Assembly (NCBI GenBank): GCA_963422465.1
Contig: OY730171.1
Coordinates: forward strand, 3,534,001 to 3,598,000
Length of the DNA: 64,000 bases
Reading direction: 5' to 3'
Source of the DNA: Lichina pygmaea
Lineage: Eukaryota > Ascomycota > Lichinomycetes > Lichinales > Lichinaceae
The notes beneath the pieces were generated by a model. It worked only from the letters and a program-made list of their open reading frames with translations. It had not been told where the DNA came from and searched no databases. Below are positions 32,971-44,800 of the stretch, piece after piece. Within the stretch, counting starts at the first letter, position 1, and every line of letters starts with the position of its first letter. A program made the position numbers and the translations under genes.

Positions 32971-34366
32971 ATGACAGAACCTCAGCGACTCATTGCTCCT
33001 CATCAACGTGAGCTACTGGCAGACTTCTTTGGGGATCAAGGTGAAGACGGGTTCTACACGAAATGCCGGCATGTGCGTCTGGTTCGCCTTCTCGCGGTGC
33101 CAGTCTTACCAGAAGACTTCCACTTAGATCTCGCCGAGCGTTTGGCCCTATGGAACTCAAGGTACGTCTGCCACCGGAATGACGACTTTCAGCTCGCTTG
33201 TCTGAGTCTTCAACTGAGAAAATAGCAGCAAAGGCCAAGATGGACAGACAAGCCCCGATCAAGCATCTAGAGGCCAACTGGAGCAGGGCCGGATTAAAGG
33301 TCGACCGACAACGGATGATCGATCCACCAAGCGCAAATTCGTCGATGACGGACAATACAGCCTGACAGATCAGAGGCCCCAGCAGTCGTTGAAGAGGAAC
33401 CCCAGTCTCTTGGGTCCAAGTCGTGCACTTGGCCTTTTGGAGCTTCCGAGCGAGCTGCTTGATTGTATCTTCGATTACCTCGACCGCCGCGAAGTCATCA
33501 CTCTAGGTCTCTTGACTCGGCGCCTATGGAAACTCGCCCGACGACACCTTCGGCCTTATTGTATGCCCGTCCCTGGAAGATGGGCAGGTAAGGCTATCAT
33601 ATGTATAGGAGCATGAAGCAACCCCAAGCGAAACCCTGCCGGTCTGCTCAATGAATGGGAAGAAGAGGAGTTAAGACAGGGGTTGTGGGAGGACCGAGAA
33701 CCCTACGGGGGCTATTTCCCCGAAGAGCCTCCAGAGCTAACGTTACACCGCCTCGCCGGAATGAGATATGACTACGTCCCGGAGCGACCCATGGACGAGG
33801 CTAGCATGATCGAACTGGCCTCAAGTTGTGCTGAAGAACCCTCCGACTCATCGGCGCTGCGGATATCTCAGATATCCGACATGTACCGCTACGACGCGAA
33901 GGACCTCTATCCTCCAGATCGGCCATGGGTCCTTCGCAACCTGACGACGAAGGAGTATGTCCGTGCCGAAGCGATTGCCATCTCGCCTGAATACATTCAT
34001 GGACCCGAAATTTCTTATATGGGTTTTGGCGAAGTTGTCCTGCCGCGCATATCTTGGTCTGCGGAAGCCGACCCTGAAGCGCGCCACCCAGCCAATTTAC
34101 GTCAGGGTGTCTGGGCCGGGCACAGGTTCGAGATCATCACCCTTGATCGGCATCAGCAATGTCTTCGGTACGAGTCACGATGGAAAGATATCAGCACCGA
34201 GGTCGCGGCCGAGCTAGCCCGGACCCGGGAGGCACAGTTTGGAAAGGACTGGCGGGATACTGTCGTAAAGAGAGCAAAGTCGGATGTTTCCAACGTTCAG
34301 AACAGGAAGTATGTGTTCGCACATTACCGCTCACTGTATGATGTGGAAGATGGAATCAATCTATAA
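32971..34366 (+). CDS. F-box protein, possibly pseudogenising
   Basis: Substrate adaptor-like protein for SCF ubiquitin ligases. Exon 32971-33161 joins 33226-33587 over a 64-base intron (NS/SSKGQDGQTS). The F-box reads LGLLELPSELLDCIFDYLDR, then LLTRRLWKLARRHLRP. The following WAGKAIICIGA looks like the conserved post-F-box strand of fungal relatives but runs into an in-frame TGA at 33614-33616. After it the same frame stays open to 34366 (NPAGLLNEWEEEELRQG and on). A GTAAGG donor at 33588 with an AG at 33661-33662 would remove the stop and keep phase, giving 418 residues but losing the conserved strand. So the gene is either weakly disabled or has gained an intron. Confidence 0.6.
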
Positions 34367-34451
34367 TCTACTCTTCGTCCAAGATCTATCCTCTCTTGTG
34401 CGGTCGTCTTGCTTCAACCGAACGACGCCCTATGACGACAGCGCCGGCGAG

Positions 34452-35902
34452 TCAGTGGGAGTGGAACGGCACAGGTAGCCATGGACGAGACTCCAGCCCC
34501 GGGAGCAGGACACGAACAAGAGAACCAAGATGTACAGAACACGTGTCGAAAATTGTGACCCCCTCCAAATCCATGTTGTCAGAAGCAGTGGATGGTAGAA
34601 AAAACCCTCAGAAAAGAGACAGATGACGCTCAATCTCACCTCCTGGACACAAGTCGCGACCAAAACCCCTTCTTTGTTAAAGATTCGCTGGGTGACGAAC
34701 CCTCTTCCGTCCCCGACCCACGGACTGTCCATCTCGGCCAACAGCCAGTCGTCCGCCCTGAATCCCAGCGGCCTATGGAAATAGATGCTATGGTCTAAGG
34801 AGACCATCATCCCGATCTTCGGCGACGAATCCTGAGGGAGACGGGTCTGTCGGTCGGAGTGACCGTCCCGAGCGCTTTTTGGTGGGGAGCACGCGTCTTC
34901 CGAGGTGCCCTTCTCGATCGCATTCTTGAATGGACTGTCGGGGTTTGTGGGCTGGTTGTCTTCGTCGTGTGAACTTGGCAGGGGCCTCGCTCTAAGAGCA
35001 GACTCAGCGGTCAATGAAGCCTTCAGAGAAGCCATGTGCACTACCCAAGCAGTGCCGATGAACCAGCGATCCGACACGTATGCAAGCGCCGTGAGATGGG
35101 CTTGCGGTCCGCCTTCTCGAGATATCGGATCGCGAGCTCGAACCCAGCGCCGCACTTTCATCTCGTACGGCTTTAACGGCTGCCCGTCTGTTGCATGGTG
35201 TAAGAAAGGCACTAGGAAGGAGACAGACCGGGACTGCCAAATCAGAAAGACCAAGGACGCCTACCAGTAGCCGATGGTTGTACATCGACGGCTTGAAACG
35301 GCCCTACAGCGCCTCCCCAGGACTGCGCATCCGTCGGGTGGCCATCCGGCAGGGGTACATCTGGCATTGGCACAGCATGCTCAATCACTCTTCTTCCCCC
35401 GCTTCCTTCCCGTACAAAGCTGATGATCGTCGTGAAAATACATTGACCCTGTTGCTTCGCCTGGATGCTGCGTGTCGCGAAAGACCTGCCCTGGCGGACG
35501 CGTTCGACCTCATATGTGACCGGAACCTTGCCGTTGCCGGCCAGGACAAAATAGCCATGCATGGAGTTGACGTAGAAGTCCGCAGGGACTGTCTGTTGCG
35601 CCGCCGAAAGACACTGCGCAATGACCGCGCCGCCATAGAGACCCCGCGCACCGGGTGGGCTCCAGAGGGAACGCGCGTTCGTGAATACATCCTGAATGGG
35701 AGAGCTGAATATTAGCTCGGAGAGATACTGTCGTGACTGATACGAAGCCAGGAGTCTCTGGAGCCTGTGGGGGGGGGGGGGGGGGCAAGGAAATACCTAC
35801 AGTGCCGAGTCCGGGCAGTGTTGTCAGCACCAGAGCATCCTCGATGGCCGACTTCGGCCGGTCCGGTTGTGGCTCTTGAAGTCGTCTGGGAGGGCCTGCC
35901 AT
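34452..35902 (-). CDS. Acyl-CoA thioesterase II (TesB type)
   Basis: Hydrolyses fatty acyl-CoA to free acid and CoA; double hot-dog fold. Exons 35902-35801, 35691-35265, 35211-34640 and 34562-34452 give 403 residues. Motifs: AIEDALVLTTLPGLGT/DVFT, then RGLYGGAVIAQCLSAAQQTV, HGYFVLAGNGKVPVTYEVER, GRSFATRSIQAKQQG, and in the C-terminal half MVSLDHSIYFHRPLGFRADD with WLLAEMDSPWVGDGRGFVTQ. The last exon is the least certain; QEG at its junction fits the family. A 17-G run (35769-35785) lies in intron 1. The frame is open upstream to an ATG at 36004, which would add a basic 34-residue leader. No clear PTS1 at the predicted end. Confidence 0.85.
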
Positions 35903-36254
35903 CCTGCTAGATATACTTCTCTGTCTTGACGAGGCTGGGATTATTACCCTACCCAAGAATGAGCGGACGGGTATCCTGGCGCAGCTTTTGTTTATCCGCC
36001 CCATGGGCGCTCGTCGACGCTTAATGTCATTCTTTCAGGCCCTCGATGGGGTTGCCGAGGCTCGGTAGGATTAATAATCCGAGCCGGGGATCAATACCGT
36101 ATGGTACCGTACCGAAGGGCTGATAGCGTGATCTTTGTAATATGGTTTCGACGTAGATTTTCCCATATCCGTGAGTTCTACTCCTAGCTCAAGGTCATTG
36201 ACGGACGACAGACCCAAACAGTACAACCCAGGGCCGCGAGCGCGTCTATCCAGC

Positions 36255-37898
36255 ATGCGACTCCGGAGCGACGTGCCAAAATGGCGCCAGCTTGGACGCC
36301 GATGGGCGCTAGGGGGACAACCATATCTACATCCTCCCATGAGTCCGGCCGACTCAAGTTGGCTTCATGACTTGCGATCACCAACATGGCAACGTCGGGT
36401 GCCGGCCGATCGGCGCTCGCTGTTCGGGATTGGCAAGATGTTTAGGAAGATCACTCCCGAGGACTTCCTCCCAGAGCGACCGCGGCCTCCGCCACCAGAG
36501 CCACCTCCCGCAGTTCCTGTCCTGAAGCAGGACAACCTCTTCCATCCATACACGAAATCGCCGATCCCGAGAATCCGACGCAGAGCCGCCTTCATCAAGA
36601 CGAACGCATACTGTCCACACCCTGATCATCACATGATTCGATTACCCGCGTACCGCAATGCAGAGCAACGGCTACCAAGGCCGGGAAACCCGACGTTGCC
36701 GCCCGCTCTGGTGGACTTTGAGTGTCCCTACTGCGGCATCCCCGTCTACTGCAGCGACTCGCACTGGGCGGACCACTACGAGGAGCATCTGGAGCTCTGC
36801 GACATCCTCCGGCAGATCAATCAGGATGACCACGATCTGCACAGTGGAAGAGACTTCCCGGAGTTCATGCTCGCCGGTCCGCGAGTGGTCGAAGAAGCAT
36901 TGATCAACTTCACCAACTGGGACACCTTCAATTACACAAGAGACTTCGACGCTATCAATGAGATGCGCCCTATGCGGCAGGCAACTCGGATCCTCACGTA
37001 CCCCGCCACCATCGCCAGCATCGTCAGCGAATTGAGCCCGTACAACCTCCGCAAAGGCGGACGTCTGACGCCAGACGGGTCTCGGAGCTTCAACGGTGAG
37101 ACCTAGCGAGCCTCGTTCGTGACTGAAGATGGCTCACCATTCTTAGCGCTCCGATACTCGCTTCATCCGCCTAAGGATGGGGCCGGAACGGATATGAAGA
37201 GCCTCAAACCACGGGCCCCTGCAGTCAGAATCTTCGTCTTAGGAGCTCGCGCCGAGTCATCCTTACCCCGTCACGCATGGTTGCAGCTGAGCTGCATTTT
37301 CCCGCGCGTTGCCTTTCACCTTATCTTCATCGGCCCCGAAAGCATGATGGGCCGAGAGAAGGAACTGCCGTTGCCAGAGCGAACGCCTGCCAATCCATTC
37401 GGCGCCGTGGTCGAAGATCGCCTCGGCGGGTCGACGAAGATCAGCACCTTTGTCGAATACTATCAAACCCTGCACGAATCTGGCCTCTTCCATCCTTTCG
37501 ATCCGTACCTGGACTGTTTCGTGCTGTATCATCCAGGTCTCGGTCATCCGGCCACCGCGCACGAGTGGGAGCCAGCCATCCCGCAGTTGCTCTCGACCAA
37601 GGTCCCGATCATCGTGACGGGGTACACAGAGTACGACATGTATCGAGATCGCTATTGGGTCGACGAGGTGGCGAAGGGCGAATACGACGTCCTGCTCGAA
37701 CCCGGCGAGAATCGATTCCGTAGTCTCCGTTGGGATCTCAGCGACGTTGACCCGCAGGACGTGAGCGCTGGGAATTGGGGAGTTTGGGCTTTCAGAGGCA
37801 AGAGGTGAGCACGATGCGACGTTCTGCTCCCAGACACATGTCTCGGACTATTCAGGCTAACTTGGCACTTAAGATACGAGGCTGTCGTCAAGGACTAG
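36255..37898 (+). CDS. MSS51: Mitochondrial translational activator of COX1
   Basis: MSS51-type protein, which in yeast activates COX1 mRNA translation and couples it to complex IV assembly on the matrix side. Exons 36255-37095, 37147-37804 and 37874-37898 give 507 residues. The basic N-terminus MRLRSDVPKWRQLGRRWAL is a plausible presequence. Then come FHPYTKSPIPRIRRRAAFIK, a zinc-binding region (CPHPDHH, later FECPYCGIPVYCSDSHWADH and HLELC) and LINFTNWDTFNYTRDF. The C-terminal MSS51 domain carries ALRYSLHPPK and LIFIGPESMM. The last exon adds YEAVVKD. Start chosen at the first ATG in frame; the frame is open upstream without conserved sequence. Divergent from the thioesterase gene. Confidence 0.88.
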
Positions 37899-38348
37899 GG
37901 CCAATTAAGGGAACTACTGCACACGTAGACCCCGGCTGTACTACTAACTACTAGAGCATTGATCGGCATCTGCGCAAAGGCTGTTACTATCGGTGTGCTG
38001 ATCTCACAATTGCATTACTGGAGTTCAACTTGTTGGAGCTTCACTCTCCAACTATGGGCTGTAGAGTCGTAAAGGAACGCAGATGTAGAGCTACATCGCG
38101 ACGCTATTTGCTGTGGTAGACATGATCATTAGGCCGCATAATGACGTTCCAAGTCCTTCGACCATGCGTTCCTGTCTTGGGTCTTCTTTGCTGCAACACG
38201 CTATGGTAGCGAACTTCATGCGGTGCCTGCAGTCTTTCAGCTGCGGTAGCAGTGGTGTCAACACTTCGCGAGTCAATCAACCGACACCATCCTTTCCCCT
38301 TAGACGCCCTCCGCAGGTTGCTTTGGTTCATAACGGCATCAGCCCCAC
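37899..38348. other. Intergenic MSS51-ATP12
   Basis: 450 bases between tandem genes. No feature recognised. Confidence 0.5.
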
Positions 38349-39532
38349 ATGAATACTCGGCAAGCAGCCGAGTCCTGTCATCGAGCAGCTCAAAGCTTGC
38401 AGGCGACCTGGAGTCGACGCATCCCGCAGGGGCGATGCCTGCACAGCAGCCGGCGAGCCTACGCCGTTGCTCTTCCGTCCACAGCACATGGCCCACCTCC
38501 GAACGTGCCTCTTCCCGGATCTTCTCAGTACATAGAGCGCATCGCGCGACGACGAGAACGGGCGAGAACGCATGATCAGTCAGATACGGCTCGACCTGCT
38601 CAAAGGAAAAGATTCTGGAAAGATGTTAGCGTCCAGGAAGTCCATGGTGCGATAGAAGTTTTGCTTTCTGTTCCTTCGATTCTAGTTAGTAAAGGCTGGA
38701 GGCTAAATGTTGAGTCGTCTTGAATGCATTAGAGGGCTACCAGATACTGCTCGATGGTCGCCCTGTTCGAACTCCGGCAAAGAACGTCCTTACCGTGGCA
38801 AAGAACAAGTCGCAGCTCGCATCAGCCATCGCGTTGGAATGGGACCTCCTGACTACGGGACACCAGGCGCTGAAGAATCACTTCATCCCTCTTACATCGT
38901 TGGTCTCGAGAGCGGAGGGCATCAGAGACGCGGATCAAGCGCGAGATGCGAGTATCAGGGAGGATATCGTCCAGTTATTGATGACGTATCTCGACACAGA
39001 TACCGCTCTATGCTGGGCACCTCGGAGCGCGCATCAGGAGCAAAGGCCGGAGGATGGCTCTTCTGGGAAGGACACGAGTCTGCGACACCTGCAAAAAGAA
39101 TCCGCCACCCGTCTGATATCGTTTCTCACGCATCGGGTCTGGCCCGGCGTCGAGATCCAGTACGTGGCCGAGGGAGACGGCATCGTACCTGCGTCCCAGC
39201 CACGAGGAACGAAGGACGTCATCAGAGGGTGGATTAACGAGCTAGAACCCTACGAGCTGACCGGACTCGAGCGAGCAGCCATCGCTGGGAAGAGTCTACT
39301 GATTGCAGCGCGCCTGGTTGCCGAGTGGAGCGCCGAGTTGCGTCACGCTCGTCTCGACGGGCATGAAGGGCCCATCAGGCGGTTTGGCGCCGAAGAGGCG
39401 GCTGAAGCCGCCAGCCTGGAGGTTCGATGGCAGACAGGCATGTGGGGCGAGGTTGAGGATACTCATGATGTCGAGAAGGAAGATCTGTTGCGACAGTTTG
39501 GCAGTGTCGTTCTATTGATATCTGGGGACTAA
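38349..39532 (+). CDS. ATP12: F1-ATPase assembly chaperone ATP12
   Basis: Matrix chaperone that binds the F1 alpha subunit during ATP synthase assembly. Exons 38349-38646 and 38733-39532 give 365 residues. A basic, Ser-rich presequence (MNTRQAAESCHRAAQ to HSSRRAYA) precedes the conserved RKRFWKDVSVQEVH/EGYQIL and LDGRPVRTPAKN. Family motifs follow: AIALEWDLLTTGHQALKNHF, PLTSLVSRAEG, DIVQLLMTYLDTDTALCW, and a C-terminal LTGLERAAIAGKSLLIAARL. Close to MSS51, another mitochondrial respiratory-assembly gene, on the same strand. Confidence 0.92.
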
Positions 39533-39909
39533 TTCACGGCAGCGCAAGCTGCAGCTACCGAGTAGTAGCCTAGACTAGACAGCAGTGTTGCTGGGAGACT
39601 TCCACCCTGGAACACCTGCATCGCCAGGATCATCCTGAATATACCTCATTCTATGCTGTCGACATTTTGTCCAACAGACGCCAAAGTCCCATTTACTGTA
39701 CGTTCCATGGTCGCAACATCGCCCAGATGCTCAGCTTCACATAGATCTATCGTACGGTGTCCAACGATATGAAAATGGGACTTGACTTGATTGATTCTCA
39801 CAGATGTATCCTACCTTGTGGCCCACCTTTCAAGTGATGTTTTTTCTGTCAGGTTGGAAGGATGCGAAAGAAATGTGGAGGGGGAGGTTTGCTAATATGG
39901 ACTGAAAAG

Positions 39910-41285
39910 AACGCGTCGTGATGTCCGACGAAAATGTGGCCAGGTCACTTGACCTTGTGGTCAGAGAGCGTCATGGCGTACGTAGATGTATGACAGCTGG
40001 GTTGAGTCAAGGAGACTTGGGGAGGAAAGGGGGAGAAGGGGGTATGGGGGATGCTTGCCAGCCCACCAAGGGTTCTGTGGGAGGAAAAGTCCTTGCCGTG
40101 ATGATCTTCCAGTAATTAGAGCCCAGCAACGAAGACTTCTTTGTTTACATCCCTTGCGATGTCCGATGAAGTTGTGGCCAGAGCCTCGAGGCAGATTGGC
40201 GATGAAGCTCCGCTGAGCAGGATGGTCATCGGAGGAACATGCAAGTGCACCAAAATCTCTGTGTCGTATAGGTACCCCGCTATGGTCCTCTGGAGCAGGA
40301 CTTCTGGGAGCAGGTATGGTGGGTGTCTTTTTTCACATCAATTGCGATGTCTGATGAATTTGTGGCCGGAGTCTGGAGAGAGATTCATGATGATGGTCAT
40401 CGGAGGAACCTGCATGATTTACCAAAGTCTCTGCGTTGTATAAGTACTGTGCTATTATTCTCTGGAGCAAGACTTCTGGGAGCAGGCACGGTGGGGTTCT
40501 TTGTTTACATCAATTGCGATGTCTGATGAATTTGCGCCCAGAGTCTGGAGGCAGGTTCAGGATATTGAGCAAGATATTCAGTAAGGAAACCTGCAAGATC
40601 ACCAAAGTCTCCGCTGGATGTAAGTAAGTACCCCCTGTGATCCTCTACTTGTACGTACGTAGAGCAAGACTCTTTTGTGTCTGGGAGCAGGCATGGCAGA
40701 TCTCTTTGTTTACATCCCTTGCGATGTCTGATGGATTTGTGGCCAGAGTCTGGAGGTGGGTTCAGGATATTGAGCAAGATATTCATTAGAGGAACCTGCA
40801 ACATCACCAAAATCTGTGTTAGGTGTAAGTACCTGGCTATGATCCTCTACAACAACTGTAGCGTGCCTGGGAGCAGGTGTGGCATGTCTCTTTGTTCACA
40901 TTCCTTGCGGTGTCTGAGTAACGTGTGATCACTCTCGAGGCGGCTTATGATACCGTAAGTACGTAGTTACTGAGCAGGATACCGGTATTCATTGAAGAGA
41001 CCTGCATGCTCACCAAATTGTCTGCATTGTATGAGTACTTCGTACCCCGACATGCCAACTAATTACACATACTGTAAGCCTCTACAGGCATGGCATGTTT
41101 CTTTGTTTACCTCAACAGCGATGTCTGATGAATTTGTGGCCATTCTCCGGGCAGCTTCGTGATACTGAGCGAAATATTCATTGAAGGAACCTGCTTGCTC
41201 ACCAAAAGTTCTAGGTTTCACAAGTATTAGATATGATCCTCTACCTTTGTTTACTTCAATCGCGATGTCCGACGAATTCATGCCC
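39910..41285. repeat. Degenerate tandem repeat array, about eight units of 140-240 bp
   Basis: A conserved core GCGATGTCTGATGAATTTGT recurs with its ATG at about 39921, 40159, 40347, 40518, 40724, 40909 (degenerate), 41121 and 41265, so spacings are 144 to 238 bases. Two other blocks travel with it: GGAACCTGCAAGATCACCAA and CTTCTGGGAGCAGGCA. TTGTTTAC, a perfect match to the forkhead consensus on the opposite strand, precedes the core in five units (40141, 40500, 40706, 41103, 41247). Units carry no long shared reading frame. No transposon ends seen. Confidence 0.85.
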
Positions 41286-41813
41286 GCGCTGGCCACGCCG
41301 GCACGGCCGGGCAATGCCGGGGTTCATCTTGGGCACTCACGGAGAACCGTAATGGCCCCGGCCAGGCCTGCGTTAATGCCTCATCAGCCTTCCGCAGTTC
41401 TCGCCGCCTCTGCCAGGTCCTGTTCATGATATCTTGTGCGTACGAACAAGGGGCCTGTCTCATATCCTGGATTTGGCAAACGTCTAACACTGCTTATAGA
41501 CGTCATGGCAGAGGGAGGGTCTGAACGGTAGGTGCTTGCATGCTTCTTAGGCTCTAAGATATACTCTTGTGCCGAGTCGAGGGAAGGAATAAAAGCACTG
41601 TGTGGGTTGCAGAGATGACATGGCTGAGGCAATGATAGACACAAACGCTCCAAGTCAAGCCTTGCAGTATCGCTGCTACATCGTGATCGATCAAAGGAGG
41701 ATTTTAGACGGAGCGACTCGTCTCTCCGAGCGAACAATGACGCTGGCGGTTCCAAGGACTCGCTCACCACGAATCCGCCATTTGCCACGGAGGCGGCTTC
41801 GATTGGATCCAGC
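41286..41813. other. Leader region of the OSH1-like gene, exon structure unresolved
   Basis: The frame of the following gene is open upstream of its first ATG back to an AG at about 41669 (reading SLLHRDRSKEDF, SDSSLRANNDAGG). A second long frame overlaps it (41620-41820). A short ATG exon may lie at 41505-41527 before a GTAGGT donor. The true N-terminus is therefore probably longer than annotated. Confidence 0.4.
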
Positions 41814-44800
41814 ATGCCAGTACCAAGGACCTCGCGCTTCAACGAAGCTCCGTCAAGTCCCAGCTCTAGTATTCGCCCGTCCAGCCAGCCCGGGCAGCCG
41901 CCGGCTGACGGGCTTTCTTCAATCTCCACCTCGAATCTTCCCAGCACTACTGCTTCCCTGGAACAATCGGTCCGCACCTTTCATCTCTTCGGAATCCTGC
42001 GTAACAAGGACCTTACCGCCATCTCCGAAGCGCTGAGAGAGGCCTCGAATGAAGAACGTGACAATGAAGGCGGTCGCCAAAGCTTCTCCATCACCCAAAA
42101 CTCGGACCTCCTGAACGGTACGACCATACTGCACCTCGCGGTGCAATGCGCAGACCACTCGGTCATCGAGTTTATCCTTTCACAAGCTGCCGCGGATTCG
42201 GATGTCGTCGTTGACATTAACGCACGCGACAAGGATGGCAATACCGCCCTTCACCTAGCTGCGCTTCTAGGCCGATCTCAGGCTATCAAAACTCTCCTGA
42301 GTCAAGATGACATCAACCACAGCGTCTCGAACTACCAGGGACGATATCCGATTGACCTGGCGCGAAACGCAGATGTCGTGCAACAGCTTCAGGTGGCCAG
42401 GGCTCTCTCCATCGATTCGAAGCTCAGAGAGCTTCACAAGCTGCTTGCCCGTGGGGACTACGACAGCGTTCAAGGATTCCTGAGCGATTCTTACAATAAA
42501 GCATTGCTCGATCTCGATGCTACGGAGCTAGTAACGGATCCTGCAGTGATTAGCTCGGGAGGTACACTTCTGCACCAAGCTGCTCGCAAGAAAGATAGCC
42601 GCTTGATTGAGATTCTCTTGCTGAACGGAGCGGATCCATTCCGCTCGGATCGTCGTGGAAAGCTCCCACAAGACGTGACCAAGGATGAGAGGACTCGGGC
42701 AACCCTCAAGAAATCGCCCGCTGCGGCTGCGGCCCAGCGGGGCATACAAGAAAAGACGATCCTCCGGAGCGGCGGACTACGGCCAACGGCAGCCGCTAGA
42801 GCAGGAAGCTCTGCGGAAGGTGGCACGATTAGCAAGGAGGCTCGGGAAATGAAGGGCTATCTGAAAAAATGGACCAACTACACCGGCGGGTACAAGTTGA
42901 GATGGTTTGTCCTTGAGGACGGAGTTCTCAGTTACTATAAGCATCAAGGTATGGCCTCCTCACAACGCGATGAAGGGTCTCGTTGACCGGCTACTCCCAG
43001 ATGACGCGGGTTCGGCTTGTCGGGGTGCGATCAACATGAAAATCGCAAGGATCAACATGGACCCCCAGGACAACCAGCGCTTCGAGATACATGGGAAGTC
43101 CTCGGTCAAGTATCACCTCAAGGCTAGTCATGTCGTCGACGCGAAAAGATGGTTCTGGACCCTGAACAACGCAATCCAGTGGGCGAAAGACGAGGCGAAG
43201 GAGGAGGAACGACAGAAAAGGCAACAGGAGGATATGCTCAAACACCGAAAAGCCGAACACGCCGAGAGGAGGTTGCACGGCGAAGCGGATTCATCGAGCG
43301 GCCTCTATCACGTGACCTCCGCCAGCACCACCTACGCCGAAACCGGTGTCGGAGGCAAGTCGCATGGGCATGCCTCCAGTATGTCGGCGTCACGAATAAC
43401 GCTGGTGGCACCAACCACAGGCCCTGCTAGCGTTGCCGGCGACGACGATATGGTGTCGCCTGATCATCGCCGTCCAAGCATTGGAACCGATCTCGGCAAA
43501 GTCAGAAGCCACGCGGGCGGATCGATCGCGGACGACAACACTGTCGATGACGGCGAGTTTCCCGACGACGCCAGTTTCCAGAGCGTGAAGCCAGTGGCAG
43601 GGGATGCCTTCAACATCACCGCCCATTCAATTGCCCTACAGCTTGATCTTTTGGCTCAGGTGGCCGCCGCGTTCCAACGGGAACAAACCACGCATCCGGA
43701 GTTGGCCATCAGCGACCAGACCGTGGTACAGGCAATCACCTCGTACGACGCGGCGATCAAGGCCTTGAACAGCCTGCTCGGGGACCTGCTCAGGATCTCG
43801 AAAGATCGTGACTCCTACTGGCAGTCTCGGCTGAATCGGGAGGCAAACATGAGAAGACTCTGGGAAGAGAGCATGACACACATCGCGCAAGAGCAGGCGG
43901 CTCTAGAAGGCAAGATTGGAGAAACCGAGGACAAACGGAGGCGGACTAAGCGGGCCCTCCGCGAAGTCTTGCGCAATACCGAGGCTGCAGATTCACCGAG
44001 CGTTGCGGCGACCGCTCCAGGTGAAGCTACGGCGCCGGTTCTCGAGGAAGCCACGGACGAGCTGCGGCGTGATGACGCAGGAGCTTCTACGGATCGGCCA
44101 GACACGGCTACCTCCAAACCTAAAAGATCGAGGACCATCGGCCTCGCCGACCTGTCCGAATCTGAGCCCGACGACCAGGATGAGTTCTTCGACGCCACCG
44201 ATGCAAGCATCATAGATGCCGTGGTCAGCGTCCAGACGGCCACAGAAGTGATGTCGCGGCCGGGTACTGCTCAAGAGCAGGAGGAAGATGCGGTAAAGCG
44301 TGCAAAGGTCGACGACGTCGAGACTTCCTTCAAGGGCTACGAAGATCCGTTACGGGAGCGTCTCAAGCTAGACGCGGATGATCGTCCAAAAATCAGCTTA
44401 TGGGTATGTAGTAAGCGGATGGCTTTGACACGGCCGCCGGGCTAACTCTGTCCAGGGGGTTTTGAAATCCATGATCGGTAAAGACATGACCAGGATGACT
44501 TTGCCGGTGTCGTTCAACGAACCGACCTCCCTGCTGCAACGCGTGGCGGAAGATATGGAATATGCGGATACCCTTGACGTTGCGGCGAGCCGGACCGATT
44601 CTTTGGAGCGGATGGTTTATGTCGCCGGCTTCGCTGCAAGCGAATACGCCTCTACGATCGGCCGCGTCGCTAAACCCTTCAATCCGTTGCTTGGTGAGAC
44701 GTTTGAGTACGCCAGGCCAGACAAAGGCTACCGCTTCTTCGTGGAGCAAGTCAGCCATCATCCGCCGATTGGTGCAGTCTACTCCGAATCGGCCAATTGG

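Noticed and set aside
33588-33662. Simple frameshift as the cause of the F-box break
   Set aside because: The frame is the same on both sides of the TGA, so this is a nonsense codon and not a shift.
39910-41285. CRISPR array or LTR element in the repeat region
   Set aside because: Units are 140-240 bp, degenerate and head to tail with no spacers. There are no long terminal repeats, primer site or retroelement proteins.
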